The translations under genes were made by a program, and so were the position numbers. A stretch of 7,945 bases of DNA from assembly GCA_023430045.1 (NCBI GenBank), contig JAEZCF010000050.1, forward strand, positions 1 through 7,945. The letters run 5' to 3'. This stretch comes from Pseudomonadota bacterium (GTDB lineage: Bacteria > Pseudomonadota > Gammaproteobacteria > Xanthomonadales > Xanthomonadaceae). Below the pieces are notes generated by a model that ran no database searches, was not told the origin of the DNA, and was given only the letters and a program-made list of their open reading frames with translations. Each line of letters opens with the position of its first letter. Position 1 is the stretch's first letter. Below are positions 1-6,372 of this stretch, piece after piece.

Positions 1-72
1 CAGGCGTTCTACATGGTCGGCAGCATCGAAGAAGCGGTCGAGAAGGCCAAGAAGATGGCCGAGAAGGCCTGA
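1..72 (+). CDS. atpD: ATP synthase F1 subunit beta, C-terminal end (partial)
   Basis: The window opens inside a reading frame that gives 23 residues, beginning QAFYMVGSIEEAVEKAKKMA, and stops at TGA (70-72). The FYMVGSIEEAVEKA stretch is the well-conserved C-terminal helix of the catalytic beta subunit of F1-ATPase, which hydrolyses or makes ATP at the cytoplasmic face of the inner membrane. The next gene downstream is the epsilon subunit, the usual bacterial order at the end of an atp operon. The start and the nucleotide-binding domain lie outside the window. The assignment rests on the short C-terminus plus gene order and is secure for such a conserved protein. Confidence 0.93.
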   Translation, partial: QAFYMVGSIEEAVEKAKKMAEKA

Positions 73-79
73 TCCGGGA

Positions 80-165
80 TGGGCAGGAGCGATCCTGCCC
101 AGCCTGATTCCGGTGGCTGGCCCGTGCCAGCCCCGGTGTTCCTCCCCGGTGGCATGCCGCCACCG
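80..165 (+). promoter_or_regulatory. Three tandem stem-loops between atpD and atpC
   Basis: Three perfect inverted repeats follow each other in the spacer. The first is TGGGCAGGA (80-88) with TCCTGCCCA (93-101) around a GCGA loop, which is a GNRA tetraloop. The second is GGCTGGC (115-121) with GCCAGCC (126-132) around CCGT. The third is CGGTGGC (147-153) with GCCACCG (159-165) around ATGCC. None is followed by a T tract, so they do not look like Rho-independent terminators. They are transcribed within the atp operon just before the epsilon gene. A role in mRNA stability, partial attenuation or limiting atpC translation is inference. Confidence 0.6.
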
Positions 166-185
166 CGAACAGCGAAGAGATTTGC

Positions 186-608
186 ATGAGCACGATCCGT
201 TGCGACATCGTCAGCGCCGAGCAGGAAATCTTCCGGGGTGAAGCAACCCTGGTCGTGGCCACCGGTGAGCTGGGCGAGCTGGGCATCGCGCCCCGGCACG
301 CACCGCTGATCACCCGCCTGAAGCCGGGCAAGGTGGTGGTGACCACTCCGAACGGCGAGCAGCTGGATTTCGTCATCTCCGGCGGCATCCTGGAAGTGCA
401 GCCGCAGGTGGTGACCGTGCTGGCCGACACCGCCATCCGTGCGCAGGATCTGGACGAAGCCTCGGTGCGCAAGGCCAAGGAAGAAGCCGAGCGCATGCTG
501 GCCAACCGTGGCGAAGCCATGGACATCGCCGAAGCGCAGCAGAAGCTGGCCGAAGTGACCGCCCAGCTGCAGGCGCTGGAACGCCTGCGCAAGAACCTGA
601 AGCACTGA
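186..608 (+). CDS. atpC: ATP synthase F1 subunit epsilon
   Basis: This encodes a 140-residue protein, the usual length for bacterial epsilon. Epsilon is part of the central rotor stalk: it binds gamma and the c-ring, and its C-terminal helices can inhibit ATP hydrolysis. Residues 1-85 form the N-terminal beta-sandwich, with the family signature GELGELGIAPRHAPLITRLK at about 27-46. Residues 88-140 are charged, Ala-rich and helical (the C-terminal helical hairpin, including RKAKEEAERMLA), so the full two-domain form is present. The ATG at 186 is preceded by a modest purine-rich ribosome site (GAAGAGA, 174-180). The gene follows atpD after an unusually structured 113-nt spacer and is followed by a terminator, so it is the last gene of the atp operon. 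Confidence 0.97.
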   Translation: MSTIRCDIVSAEQEIFRGEATLVVATGELGELGIAPRHAPLITRLKPGKVVVTTPNGEQLDFVISGGILEVQPQVVTVLADTAIRAQDLDEASVRKAKEEAERMLANRGEAMDIAEAQQKLAEVTAQLQALERLRKNLKH

Positions 609-622
609 GAACGTCGGGCGGC

Positions 623-641
623 TGACGACCCACGGTCGTCA
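623..641 (+). other. Stem-loop after atpC
   Basis: TGACGAC (623-629) pairs perfectly with GTCGTCA (635-641) around the loop CCACG. It begins 15 nt after the atpC stop codon and has no T tract, so it is not a terminator alone. It may protect the 3' end of the atp message or be a worn palindromic repeat lacking the GTAG head. Confidence 0.5.
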
Positions 642-666
642 TGCGGTCCTGCAACCGTTCCACCAG

Positions 667-695
667 CGCCGGCCCCGTGCCGGCGTTTGTGTTTT
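667..695 (+). terminator. Rho-independent terminator of the atp operon
   Basis: A perfect 7-bp GC stem, CGCCGGC (667-673) with GCCGGCG (679-685), loop CCCGT, is followed directly by TTTGTGTTTT (686-695). It lies 58 nt after the atpC stop and before the next gene, as expected for the end of the ATP synthase operon. Confidence 0.8.
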
Positions 696-755
696 CCGCT
701 CCTCGAACCCGCCTGGCGGGGCACGCAGCGCGGGTGCGGGAGCGCGACCAGCATC

Positions 756-779
756 GCCCGTCATACGGCGGGCTATGAT
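756..779 (+). promoter_or_regulatory. Possible promoter with overlapping inverted repeat upstream of the YfhO-like gene
   Basis: TATGAT (774-779) matches the sigma70 -10 consensus at five of six positions and lies about 56 nt before the GTG start. No good -35 box is present at the right spacing. An inverted repeat, GCCCGTC (756-762) with GGCGGGC (767-773) including one G-T wobble, abuts the -10 and would cover the spacer, as a repressor site might. Since an atp terminator lies upstream, the gene needs its own promoter, and this is the best candidate seen. Its function is inferred. Confidence 0.35.
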
Positions 780-822
780 GCATCGATGCTGCACCGGATG
801 AGCCGGGGCGCGCTGACACAGC

Positions 823-828
823 AAGGAG
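823..828 (+). promoter_or_regulatory. Ribosome binding site fixing the GTG start at 835
   Basis: AAGGAG lies 6 nt before the GTG at 835. The in-frame ATG triplets further upstream (from 775) run into a TGA, so GTG at 835 is the first usable start in this frame. Confidence 0.75.
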
Positions 829-834
829 AGCAGG

Positions 835-3036
835 GTGCGGCAGACCTTGGGCGTGGCCCCGGTGACGGATCGTTGGAGATGGCTGCGCGGAACGCCCGCT
901 TTTGCATGGTCTGTCTCGTGGCTGGTGCTGTGCCTGCCTTGGCTGCTGGGTGTCTGGACGATTCCCTTCGATGCGGTCCAGCAGTTTTTTCCGGCAGTAA
1001 GCTTCACCGCGCAGCAACTGCTGCAGCTGGATGCACCGTGGTGGAATCCGTACCTGCACGGGGGATATCCGCAGCTTGCCGATCCGCAGATGATGACGCT
1101 GCAGCCCAGCGTGGTGCTGCCCATGCTGCTGGCGCCCACCTCGCTGCACTGGTTCACCGTCGTGATCCTGCTGCATGTGCTGGTGGCGGGGATCGGCGCG
1201 CTGAAACTCGCCGCCCTCCATGGCCTGCAGCGATTGCCGCAGCTCATGTTCGCGCTCGTGCTGCTTTTTGGCGGCGTTGCCGCCGCGCGGCTGCAGCACA
1301 CCCCGATGATCGTCAGCTGCTGCCTGCTTCCCTGGCTATGGCTGGCGCTGACCCGGCTGACGCGCCACCTGCGATGGCGTGATGCGGCGCTGGCCGGGGG
1401 CGTCGGTGGGCTGTGTGCGCTGCAGCTGACACAGGTGACCTATCTCATCGTGCTGGCCTGCGCGGTGTATGCCATCGCCGCGCTGGTGTGGGCGCGTGCG
1501 CAGCGCATGCGCCTGTGCGTGCAGATGGCGAGCGTCGGCCTGATCGCTGCCGCGATCAGTGCGCCGCAATGGCTTTCCACCTTTGCCTGGCTTGCGCAGA
1601 CCAACCGTGATGGCGTGTCGCTGGAGACGGCGCTGCCGGGGGCGCTGCATTGGCAGTCGCTGGTGACGTTGCTGTCCGGCAACGTGTTCGCACAGGGGCG
1701 GGGTGACAGCTGGGCATTCGGCGACATCACCACCGACTATCTGTACATGGGGGCGGTGCCACTGGCGGTGTGGCTGGCCTGGGGCGGGGCGGTGGCGCGC
1801 AGGGATCCGCCGCGCACCCGCGTCGCGCTGGCGGTGTTCGTGCTGGCCGTGCTGTTCGCCCTGGGCGGCGCAACGCCGTTGTTTCCGTGGCTTTTCACGT
1901 GGTTGCCGGGACTGGACCTGTTCCGTCGCCCGTCCGATGGACTGTTCCTCGCCGTTCCTGCAGCGGCCTGGTTGTCGGCGCACGCGTTGCAGTCTGCGTT
2001 GCAGCACGAGCGGATGCGCCCGCACCTGCCATCGGTGCTGGTGGTCACCGCCCTGGCTGTTGCCGGCGCATGGCTGATCGTGGACAGCGGGCGCCTGCAG
2101 AGCGCTGCGTGGCTGGCGATGAGTGCCGGCATCGGGGCCATCGCCGTGCGCCTGCTGCGCCGCCAGCATGTGCCGCTGCGTGGGCTGCTGGCATTGATGC
2201 TGGTGGACCTGCTGATGTTCAACGTCAGCACCTCGTTCAATGCGCGCAGCGCGACCCGCCCGATATTGACTGCGACCCGCCCGGGGCCGGCGCAGAGCGC
2301 TTACCGATTGCTGGCTGCCGAACGCAACGACGGCGTGCCGGAGCGGGCGATGGTATTCGGCATCGGGCCGCTCACCAATGGCGCCGCCGTGCACGGGCTG
2401 GCGCTGGTCAATGGCTACAATCCGTTGATCGAGCGCCGCGCCCTGCAGATGCTCGGCATGCCCGGCGATCCACTCGAAACCGTGCAGCAGAAGCCGGTCA
2501 CGCCGTGGACCCCCGACTTCAGCGCGCCCCTGTACGACCTGATGGGCGTGCGCTGGGTGCTGGCACCGAGCGCTTTTGACGGCTCACACGCGCATGACCC
2601 CGAACTGCAGGTCATGCGACGTGACCGCCTGCTGCCGCGCGTGCTCAATCCCACGGCCGTGCAGCACCATGTCGAGGACCTGCCGCCCGCCGCCGCCTTC
2701 AACCAGACGGACTTCACCACCACCGTCTGGTTGCCCGCCGATGTCGAATCGGCGTGTGCCGATACCGCCGGCGGCACCTTGCAGGTGTTGGGCCTGGCCT
2801 ACAGGGCCAGCGGCATGAGCGTGGACGTGGAAGCGGCCGCACCGGCCTGGCTGGTGGTCAATGAAGTGATCGCGCCCGGCTGGGTGGCGACCGTGGATGG
2901 GGCTGAAATCCCCCTGCTGCGAGCCAACGGCCTCTTCCGAGCGGTCTGCGTGCCTGCCGGCCGGCATGCGGTGGCGTTCCGCTTCAGTCCGCTGCACCTG
3001 TGGCGTGAAGGACTGGCGCAGCGCATCGGCCGCTGA
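835..3036 (+). CDS. YfhO-family multi-pass membrane protein, probable GT-C glycosyltransferase
   Basis: This 733-residue protein begins with a hydrophobic segment (about 24-43), followed by IPFDAVQQFFP (43-53) and APWWNPYLHGGYPQLADPQ (67-85). The acidic residue in the first external loop (D46) and the WNPYxxGGYPxxAD motif are hallmarks of the YfhO family, related to GT-C glycosyltransferases that use polyprenyl-phosphate sugars at the outer face of the membrane. About a dozen membrane segments run to about residue 463. Residues 470-733 are a soluble, probably periplasmic part ending in the family-like pattern APGWVATVDG (680-689) and VCVPAGRHAVAFRFSP (704-719). The closing membrane helix often found in YfhO proteins is absent. 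The neighbouring convergent gene is GtrA-like, which fits lipid-linked sugar transfer. The substrate and acceptor are unknown. The GTG start is supported by AAGGAG at 823-828. Confidence 0.8.
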   Translation: MRQTLGVAPVTDRWRWLRGTPAFAWSVSWLVLCLPWLLGVWTIPFDAVQQFFPAVSFTAQQLLQLDAPWWNPYLHGGYPQLADPQMMTLQPSVVLPMLLAPTSLHWFTVVILLHVLVAGIGALKLAALHGLQRLPQLMFALVLLFGGVAAARLQHTPMIVSCCLLPWLWLALTRLTRHLRWRDAALAGGVGGLCALQLTQVTYLIVLACAVYAIAALVWARAQRMRLCVQMASVGLIAAAISAPQWLSTFAWLAQTNRDGVSLETALPGALHWQSLVTLLSGNVFAQGRGDSWAFGDITTDYLYMGAVPLAVWLAWGGAVARRDPPRTRVALAVFVLAVLFALGGATPLFPWLFTWLPGLDLFRRPSDGLFLAVPAAAWLSAHALQSALQHERMRPHLPSVLVVTALAVAGAWLIVDSGRLQSAAWLAMSAGIGAIAVRLLRRQHVPLRGLLALMLVDLLMFNVSTSFNARSATRPILTATRPGPAQSAYRLLAAERNDGVPERAMVFGIGPLTNGAAVHGLALVNGYNPLIERRALQMLGMPGDPLETVQQKPVTPWTPDFSAPLYDLMGVRWVLAPSAFDGSHAHDPELQVMRRDRLLPRVLNPTAVQHHVEDLPPAAAFNQTDFTTTVWLPADVESACADTAGGTLQVLGLAYRASGMSVDVEAAAPAWLVVNEVIAPGWVATVDGAEIPLLRANGLFRAVCVPAGRHAVAFRFSPLHLWREGLAQRIGR

Positions 3037-3064
3037 GCCCGAGCATCGCTGGTCAGGGTCGGGC
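3037..3064. other. Inverted repeat between convergent genes
   Basis: GCCCGA (3037-3042), directly after the YfhO-like stop codon, is mirrored by TCGGGC (3059-3064) across 16 nt. There is no T tract on either strand. It could help end the two convergent transcripts, but the evidence is weak. Confidence 0.3.
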
Positions 3065-3085
3065 AATGCACGGTGGCACGTCCAC

Positions 3086-3469
3086 TCAGCGGAACACCAG
3101 CCGGCGCATCAGCAGGAACGACAGCCCGGCCAGCCCGCCTTCCACCAGCGGCTTGGCCAGCCAGGCGTACTGCAGGCCCAGCGCGTGGTCCGCCGCCCGC
3201 ACCAGCAGGGTGCTCAGCGTGGTGACCAGGGCCCATAACGTGATGAAGCGTGCGAAGCGCTTCCATCCCAGCCGCTGCTGGCCCGCTTCGGCGAACGTGT
3301 AACGTCCATTGAGCCAGAAGCCCAGCATCATTCCGCTGGCGCGACCGGTGACATTGCCGGGCACCACGGGCATGCCGAGCGCCGTCACGGCGACGAACAC
3401 GCACCAGTCCAGCAGCAGCTGCAGCAGGCCGACGACGAGGTAGGAACCACCTTGGCGGAGCAGAGTCAT
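3086..3469 (-). CDS. GtrA-family small membrane protein, putative polyprenyl-phosphate sugar flippase
   Basis: From the ATG at 3469 the product has 127 residues with four hydrophobic segments (about 9-31, 36-53, 72-90 and 103-120), the size and topology of the GtrA family. Family-type motifs are FWLNGRYTF (51-59) after the second segment and LSFLLMRRLVFR at the C-terminus. GtrA/GtcA proteins are thought to flip undecaprenyl-phosphate-linked monosaccharides across the inner membrane for glycosylation of O-antigen or cell-wall polymers. The gene converges on the YfhO-like gene and diverges from glmU. A longer form from GTG at 3511 adds 14 polar residues (141 aa). I prefer ATG 3469 because MTLLRQGGSYLVVG matches the usual family N-terminus, though neither start has a clear ribosome site. 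The sugar carried is unknown. Confidence 0.82.
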   Translation of the reverse strand: MTLLRQGGSYLVVGLLQLLLDWCVFVAVTALGMPVVPGNVTGRASGMMLGFWLNGRYTFAEAGQQRLGWKRFARFITLWALVTTLSTLLVRAADHALGLQYAWLAKPLVEGGLAGLSFLLMRRLVFR

Positions 3470-3511
3470 GGACAGTCGATGCAGGGAGCGTGAGCCATGG
3501 TAACGGCGCAC

Positions 3512-3521
3512 GTTCTAGAAT
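3512..3521. promoter_or_regulatory. Possible divergent promoter element between the gtrA-like gene and glmU
   Basis: The palindrome TTCTAGAA (3513-3520) supplies a -10-like TAGAAT on the plus strand (3516-3521) and TAGAAC on the minus strand (3517-3512). It lies 30 nt before the glmU ATG and 42 nt before the preferred gtrA-like ATG. No -35 box resembling TTGACA is visible on either side, so this is a weak call. Confidence 0.3.
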
Positions 3522-3551
3522 GTCCGCAGACCCCTACGGACCGTCCTGTTC

Positions 3552-4919
3552 ATGACCCAGCCCCTGCACGTGATCATCCTCGCCGCCGGTGCCGGCAAGC
3601 GCATGAAATCTGCGTTGCCGAAAGTGCTGCAGCCGATCGCGGGGCAACCGATGCTGGCACATGTGATCGCGACCGCGCGCGAGCTGGAGCCTGCAGCCAT
3701 CCACGTGGTGCACGGCCACGGTGGCGACGCGGTACGTGCGCGTTTTTCCGACCAGCCGGATCTGCTGTGGGCCGAACAGGCGCAGCAGCTGGGCACCGGT
3801 CACGCCGTGGCGCAGGCGATGCCCGACGTGCCGGACGCCGCGCAGGTGCTGGTGCTGTATGGCGATGTACCGCTGATCCGCGCACCGACCCTGCGCCACC
3901 TGCTGTCGCAGCCAGGCCGGCTGGCCGTACTGGCCGCCGAGGTGGCCGACCCGACGGGTTACGGGCGCATCGTCCGCGATGCGGAGGGCAACGTCGGCGC
4001 CATCGTCGAGCAGAAGGATGCCGATGACGAGCAGCGACGCATCAACATCATCAACACCGGCATCATCACCGCCGAATCGACCGCCCTGCGTCGCTGGCTT
4101 TCGCAGCTTTCCAGCGCAAACGCGCAGGGCGAGTATTACCTGACCGACATCTTCGCGTTCGCAGCCAACGAGTACACTGCGGCCGAGATGTGCCTGGTGG
4201 AAGATCCACGCGACGCCGAAGGCGCCAACGACCCGTGGCAGCTGGCGCAGCTGGAACGTGCCTGGCAGCAGCGTGCGGTGCGCAGGCTGTGCGCGCAGGG
4301 AGCGCGTGTTCTGGATCCGGCACGCGTGGATATCCGCGGCGAGGTCATCGTCGGCAGCGACGTTCAGGTGGATATCGACGTGATCTTCGAAGGCCGCGTG
4401 CAGTTGGCCGACGGTGTGAGCATCGGTCCGTTCACCCGTCTGAAGGACGTCACGCTGGGTCCGGGCACCGAGGTGCGCGCGCATTGCGATCTCGAAGGCG
4501 TGGTCACCGAAGGTGCGGCGCAGATCGGCCCGTACGCGCGCCTGCGACCCGGCACCGTGCTGGCCGATGGCGTACACGTGGGCAATTTCGTGGAAACCAA
4601 GAAGGTCAGCATGGGGGTGGGCAGCAAGGCCAACCACCTGTCCTACCTGGGTGACGCGGTGATCGGCAGCAAGGTCAACATCGGTGCGGGCACCATTACC
4701 TGCAACTACGATGGCGTGAACAAGTCTCAGACCACCATCGGGGACAACGCGTTTATCGGTTCCAACAGTGCGCTGGTGGCGCCGGTAGTGGTGGGGGAAG
4801 GAGCCACCATTGCGGCCGGCTCGGTGATCACCCGCACCGCGCCGGAAGGCAGGCTGACCGTGGCACGTGCACGGCAGCAGACCGTCGAGGGCTGGCAACG
4901 CCCGCAGAAGAAGTCGTAG
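3552..4919 (+). CDS. glmU: Bifunctional GlmU: GlcN-1-P acetyltransferase / GlcNAc-1-P uridyltransferase
   Basis: This 455-residue protein is full length for GlmU, the cytoplasmic enzyme that acetylates glucosamine-1-phosphate with acetyl-CoA and then couples GlcNAc-1-P to UTP, giving UDP-GlcNAc for peptidoglycan and LPS. The N-terminal pyrophosphorylase domain (about 1-228) has LAAGAGKRMKSALPKVL (10-26), GTGHA (81-85), YGD with metal-binding D105, EYYLTD (194-199) and N226. The C-terminal left-handed beta-helix (about 250-455) has hexapeptide repeats, the basic patch R332/K350, the catalytic-type NHLSYLGD with H362 and Y365, and NIGAGTITCNYDG (376-388). All key residues known from E. coli GlmU are present with an offset of one. 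The TAG stop lies inside the head of a GTAG repeat. glmS, which often follows glmU in other gamma-proteobacteria, is not here. Confidence 0.98.
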   Translation: MTQPLHVIILAAGAGKRMKSALPKVLQPIAGQPMLAHVIATARELEPAAIHVVHGHGGDAVRARFSDQPDLLWAEQAQQLGTGHAVAQAMPDVPDAAQVLVLYGDVPLIRAPTLRHLLSQPGRLAVLAAEVADPTGYGRIVRDAEGNVGAIVEQKDADDEQRRINIINTGIITAESTALRRWLSQLSSANAQGEYYLTDIFAFAANEYTAAEMCLVEDPRDAEGANDPWQLAQLERAWQQRAVRRLCAQGARVLDPARVDIRGEVIVGSDVQVDIDVIFEGRVQLADGVSIGPFTRLKDVTLGPGTEVRAHCDLEGVVTEGAAQIGPYARLRPGTVLADGVHVGNFVETKKVSMGVGSKANHLSYLGDAVIGSKVNIGAGTITCNYDGVNKSQTTIGDNAFIGSNSALVAPVVVGEGATIAAGSVITRTAPEGRLTVARARQQTVEGWQRPQKKS

Positions 4920-4938
4920 AGCCGGGCTCTGCCCGGCT
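4916..4938 (+). repeat. GTAG-headed REP (SMAG-like) element, copy 1
   Basis: GTAG (4916-4919) is followed by AGCCGGGC (4920-4927), loop TCT and GCCCGGCT (4931-4938), a perfect 8-bp stem. The TAG of its head is the glmU stop codon. It is an exact reverse complement of the copy at 5010-5032, and the match extends to 26 nt with flanking bases. Confidence 0.9.
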
Positions 4939-4968
4939 GCATGGAAGGGCAACTCAGCGCGGCCCCTG

Positions 4969-4991
4969 GTAGAGCCGACCCATGGTCGGCT
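4969..4991 (+). repeat. GTAG-headed REP element, copy 2, variant stem
   Basis: GTAG (4969-4972) is followed by AGCCGACC (4973-4980), loop CAT and GGTCGGCT (4984-4991). The stem is perfect but differs from the other copies by compensating changes on both arms, so it is a different subfamily. It sits between the inverted copies 1 and 3. Confidence 0.88.
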
Positions 4992-5009
4992 GGCGCTACA
5001 CGCTGGAGC

Positions 5010-5032
5010 AGCCGGGCAGAGCCCGGCTCTAC
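5010..5032 (-). repeat. GTAG-headed REP element, copy 3, inverted
   Basis: Read on the minus strand, this is GTAG (5032-5029) followed by the same stem and loop as copy 1. Plus-strand arms are AGCCGGGC (5010-5017) and GCCCGGCT (5021-5028), then CTAC. The TAG of its head is the stop codon of the sensor kinase gene on the minus strand. Confidence 0.9.
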
Positions 5033-6372
5033 GTGGGCAGCAGCAGCGATACGCACAGCCCGCCGTCCGGCCGGTTCTGCAGCGATATCCGCCCGCCATG
5101 CGCTTCGATGATTTCGCGGGTCAGCGCGAGGCCCAGGCCGGTCCCGTTGCGCTTGGTGGAATAGAACGGCATCAGCGCGTTCTGCAGCACGGCTTCGTTC
5201 ATGCCCTTGCCACGGTCCAGGACGTCCAGCCGCAGCCACTGCGGCAGGCGTCCCAGCTGCACCCGCACGTCGTCATTCGGCGGGTCCGCTTCGGCGGATG
5301 CTTCGTGCGCGTTCTTCAGCAGGTTGAGCAGCGCCTGGCCCAGCTGTGCGATGTCCACCCGGCTGTGTACATCCTCGGCGATGGCATCCATATGAAACGG
5401 AATCTGCTGCTGCAGGCTGGCCAGGAAAGGCCCCCAGTGCACCGTCTGCAGCTGTGGCTGCGGCAGCTTGGCAAAGCGCGCGTAGCCGCGGATGAAGCCC
5501 TCCAGGTGACGGGCGCGGTCCTCGATGGTGGTGAAGATTTCCGGCAGCCGCTCGAAGCGCTCGCGCTTCACCAGCTCGCCGCCGGAATGCGCCAGCGAAG
5601 CGATGGGTGCGAGCGAGTTGTTGAGTTCATGGCTGATCACCCGGATCACCTTCTTCCACGTCTGCACTTCCTGCCTGCGCAGTTCGGCGGTCAGCAGGCG
5701 GATCAGCAGCAGATCGTGCGGACGCCCGTTGAGGTGGAACGCGCGCCGCGACAGATGATAGATCTGCTCGTCATCCTCATCCTCGCTGTCTTCGTCGCGC
5801 ACCGCGAACAGGCTGTCGCCGCCGCGGGAGATGGCATCGCGCAGGGCCACCGGCATCTGTTCGAGCAGTTCCTCCAGGCGCCGGCCTTCCAGCTTCCAGC
5901 CACCATGCAGAAGCTTGCGCGCGGCCAGGTTGGAGAACACCACGCGCGGCAGCCCATCGCCGCCGTCGGCTACCAGCAGCATCGCTACGGGCGTGTTCTG
6001 CACCATGGTGTCCAGCAGCAGCTCGCGCTGCACCAGGCTCTGCCGCTGCTCGCGCAGTACGTCGCCCAGCTCGCGGTGAGCCTGCACCAGGTTGCCCAGT
6101 TCATCGTGACCGGCCCAGTGCACGCTGAAGTTGAATTCGCCATCGCGGTAGCTGCTGACAGTGCCGGACAGGGCACGCATCAGCGAACGTACCGGGGCGG
6201 TGGCACGGTTCAGGCTGAACCACATCAGCATCAGCAGGATCGCGCCGGAAAGGCTCGCCACCCACCAGCCACGGTCCAGCCAGTACGCCAGCATCCACGG
6301 CAGGGCCGCAGCCAGCGCCAGCACCGGCAACAGGCGCAGAAACAGGCGGAACGTGAATGATCGCAGCCTCAT
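5029..6372 (-). CDS. Membrane sensor histidine kinase, NtrY-like
   Basis: The 447-residue product has two hydrophobic segments near the N-terminus (about 10-32 and 35-55) with almost no periplasmic loop, so it probably senses in the membrane or cytoplasm. A HAMP-like linker (about 55-110) and a PAS-like region (about 115-225), interrupted by the acidic run RDEDSEDEDDEQ (192-203), follow. The dimerisation/phospho-acceptor motif SHELNNSLAPI (247-257) has H248. The ATPase domain shows the N box LLKNAHEAS (N354), G1 DRGKG (386-390), F box PFYSTK (402-407) and G2 GTGLGLAL (410-417). It should phosphorylate the regulator encoded upstream, with which it overlaps by ATGA (6369-6372), implying translational coupling. 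The reading frame is open far upstream through the regulator gene, but residues there are a shadow. The TAG stop is supplied by a REP element. Confidence 0.92.
   Translation of the reverse strand: MRLRSFTFRLFLRLLPVLALAAALPWMLAYWLDRGWWVASLSGAILLMLMWFSLNRATAPVRSLMRALSGTVSSYRDGEFNFSVHWAGHDELGNLVQAHRELGDVLREQRQSLVQRELLLDTMVQNTPVAMLLVADGGDGLPRVVFSNLAARKLLHGGWKLEGRRLEELLEQMPVALRDAISRGGDSLFAVRDEDSEDEDDEQIYHLSRRAFHLNGRPHDLLLIRLLTAELRRQEVQTWKKVIRVISHELNNSLAPIASLAHSGGELVKRERFERLPEIFTTIEDRARHLEGFIRGYARFAKLPQPQLQTVHWGPFLASLQQQIPFHMDAIAEDVHSRVDIAQLGQALLNLLKNAHEASAEADPPNDDVRVQLGRLPQWLRLDVLDRGKGMNEAVLQNALMPFYSTKRNGTGLGLALTREIIEAHGGRISLQNRPDGGLCVSLLLPT

Noticed and set aside
1336..2394. 352-codon minus-strand frame inside the YfhO-like gene
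   Set aside because: The product is Gln/Arg/His-rich and domain-free, a shadow of a real membrane protein gene.
3470..3511. Longer gtrA-like start at GTG 3511
   Set aside because: It adds 14 polar residues ahead of the typical N-terminus, has no better ribosome site, and would run into the candidate promoter palindrome. It remains possible.
4916..5032. Rho-independent terminators formed by the REP stems
   Set aside because: The stems are strong, but no T tract follows in either direction. They may slow RNA decay, yet nothing marks them as intrinsic terminators.
3534..5099. 521-codon open frame antisense to glmU
   Set aside because: Its translation is rich in Arg, Ala, Gly and His, shows no recognisable domain and mirrors an unmistakable glmU. 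Long antisense frames are expected in DNA this GC-rich.
4867..6360. 497-codon plus-strand frame antisense to the kinase gene
   Set aside because: The Gln/His/Arg-rich product has no family features, and the opposite strand encodes all histidine kinase boxes in order.
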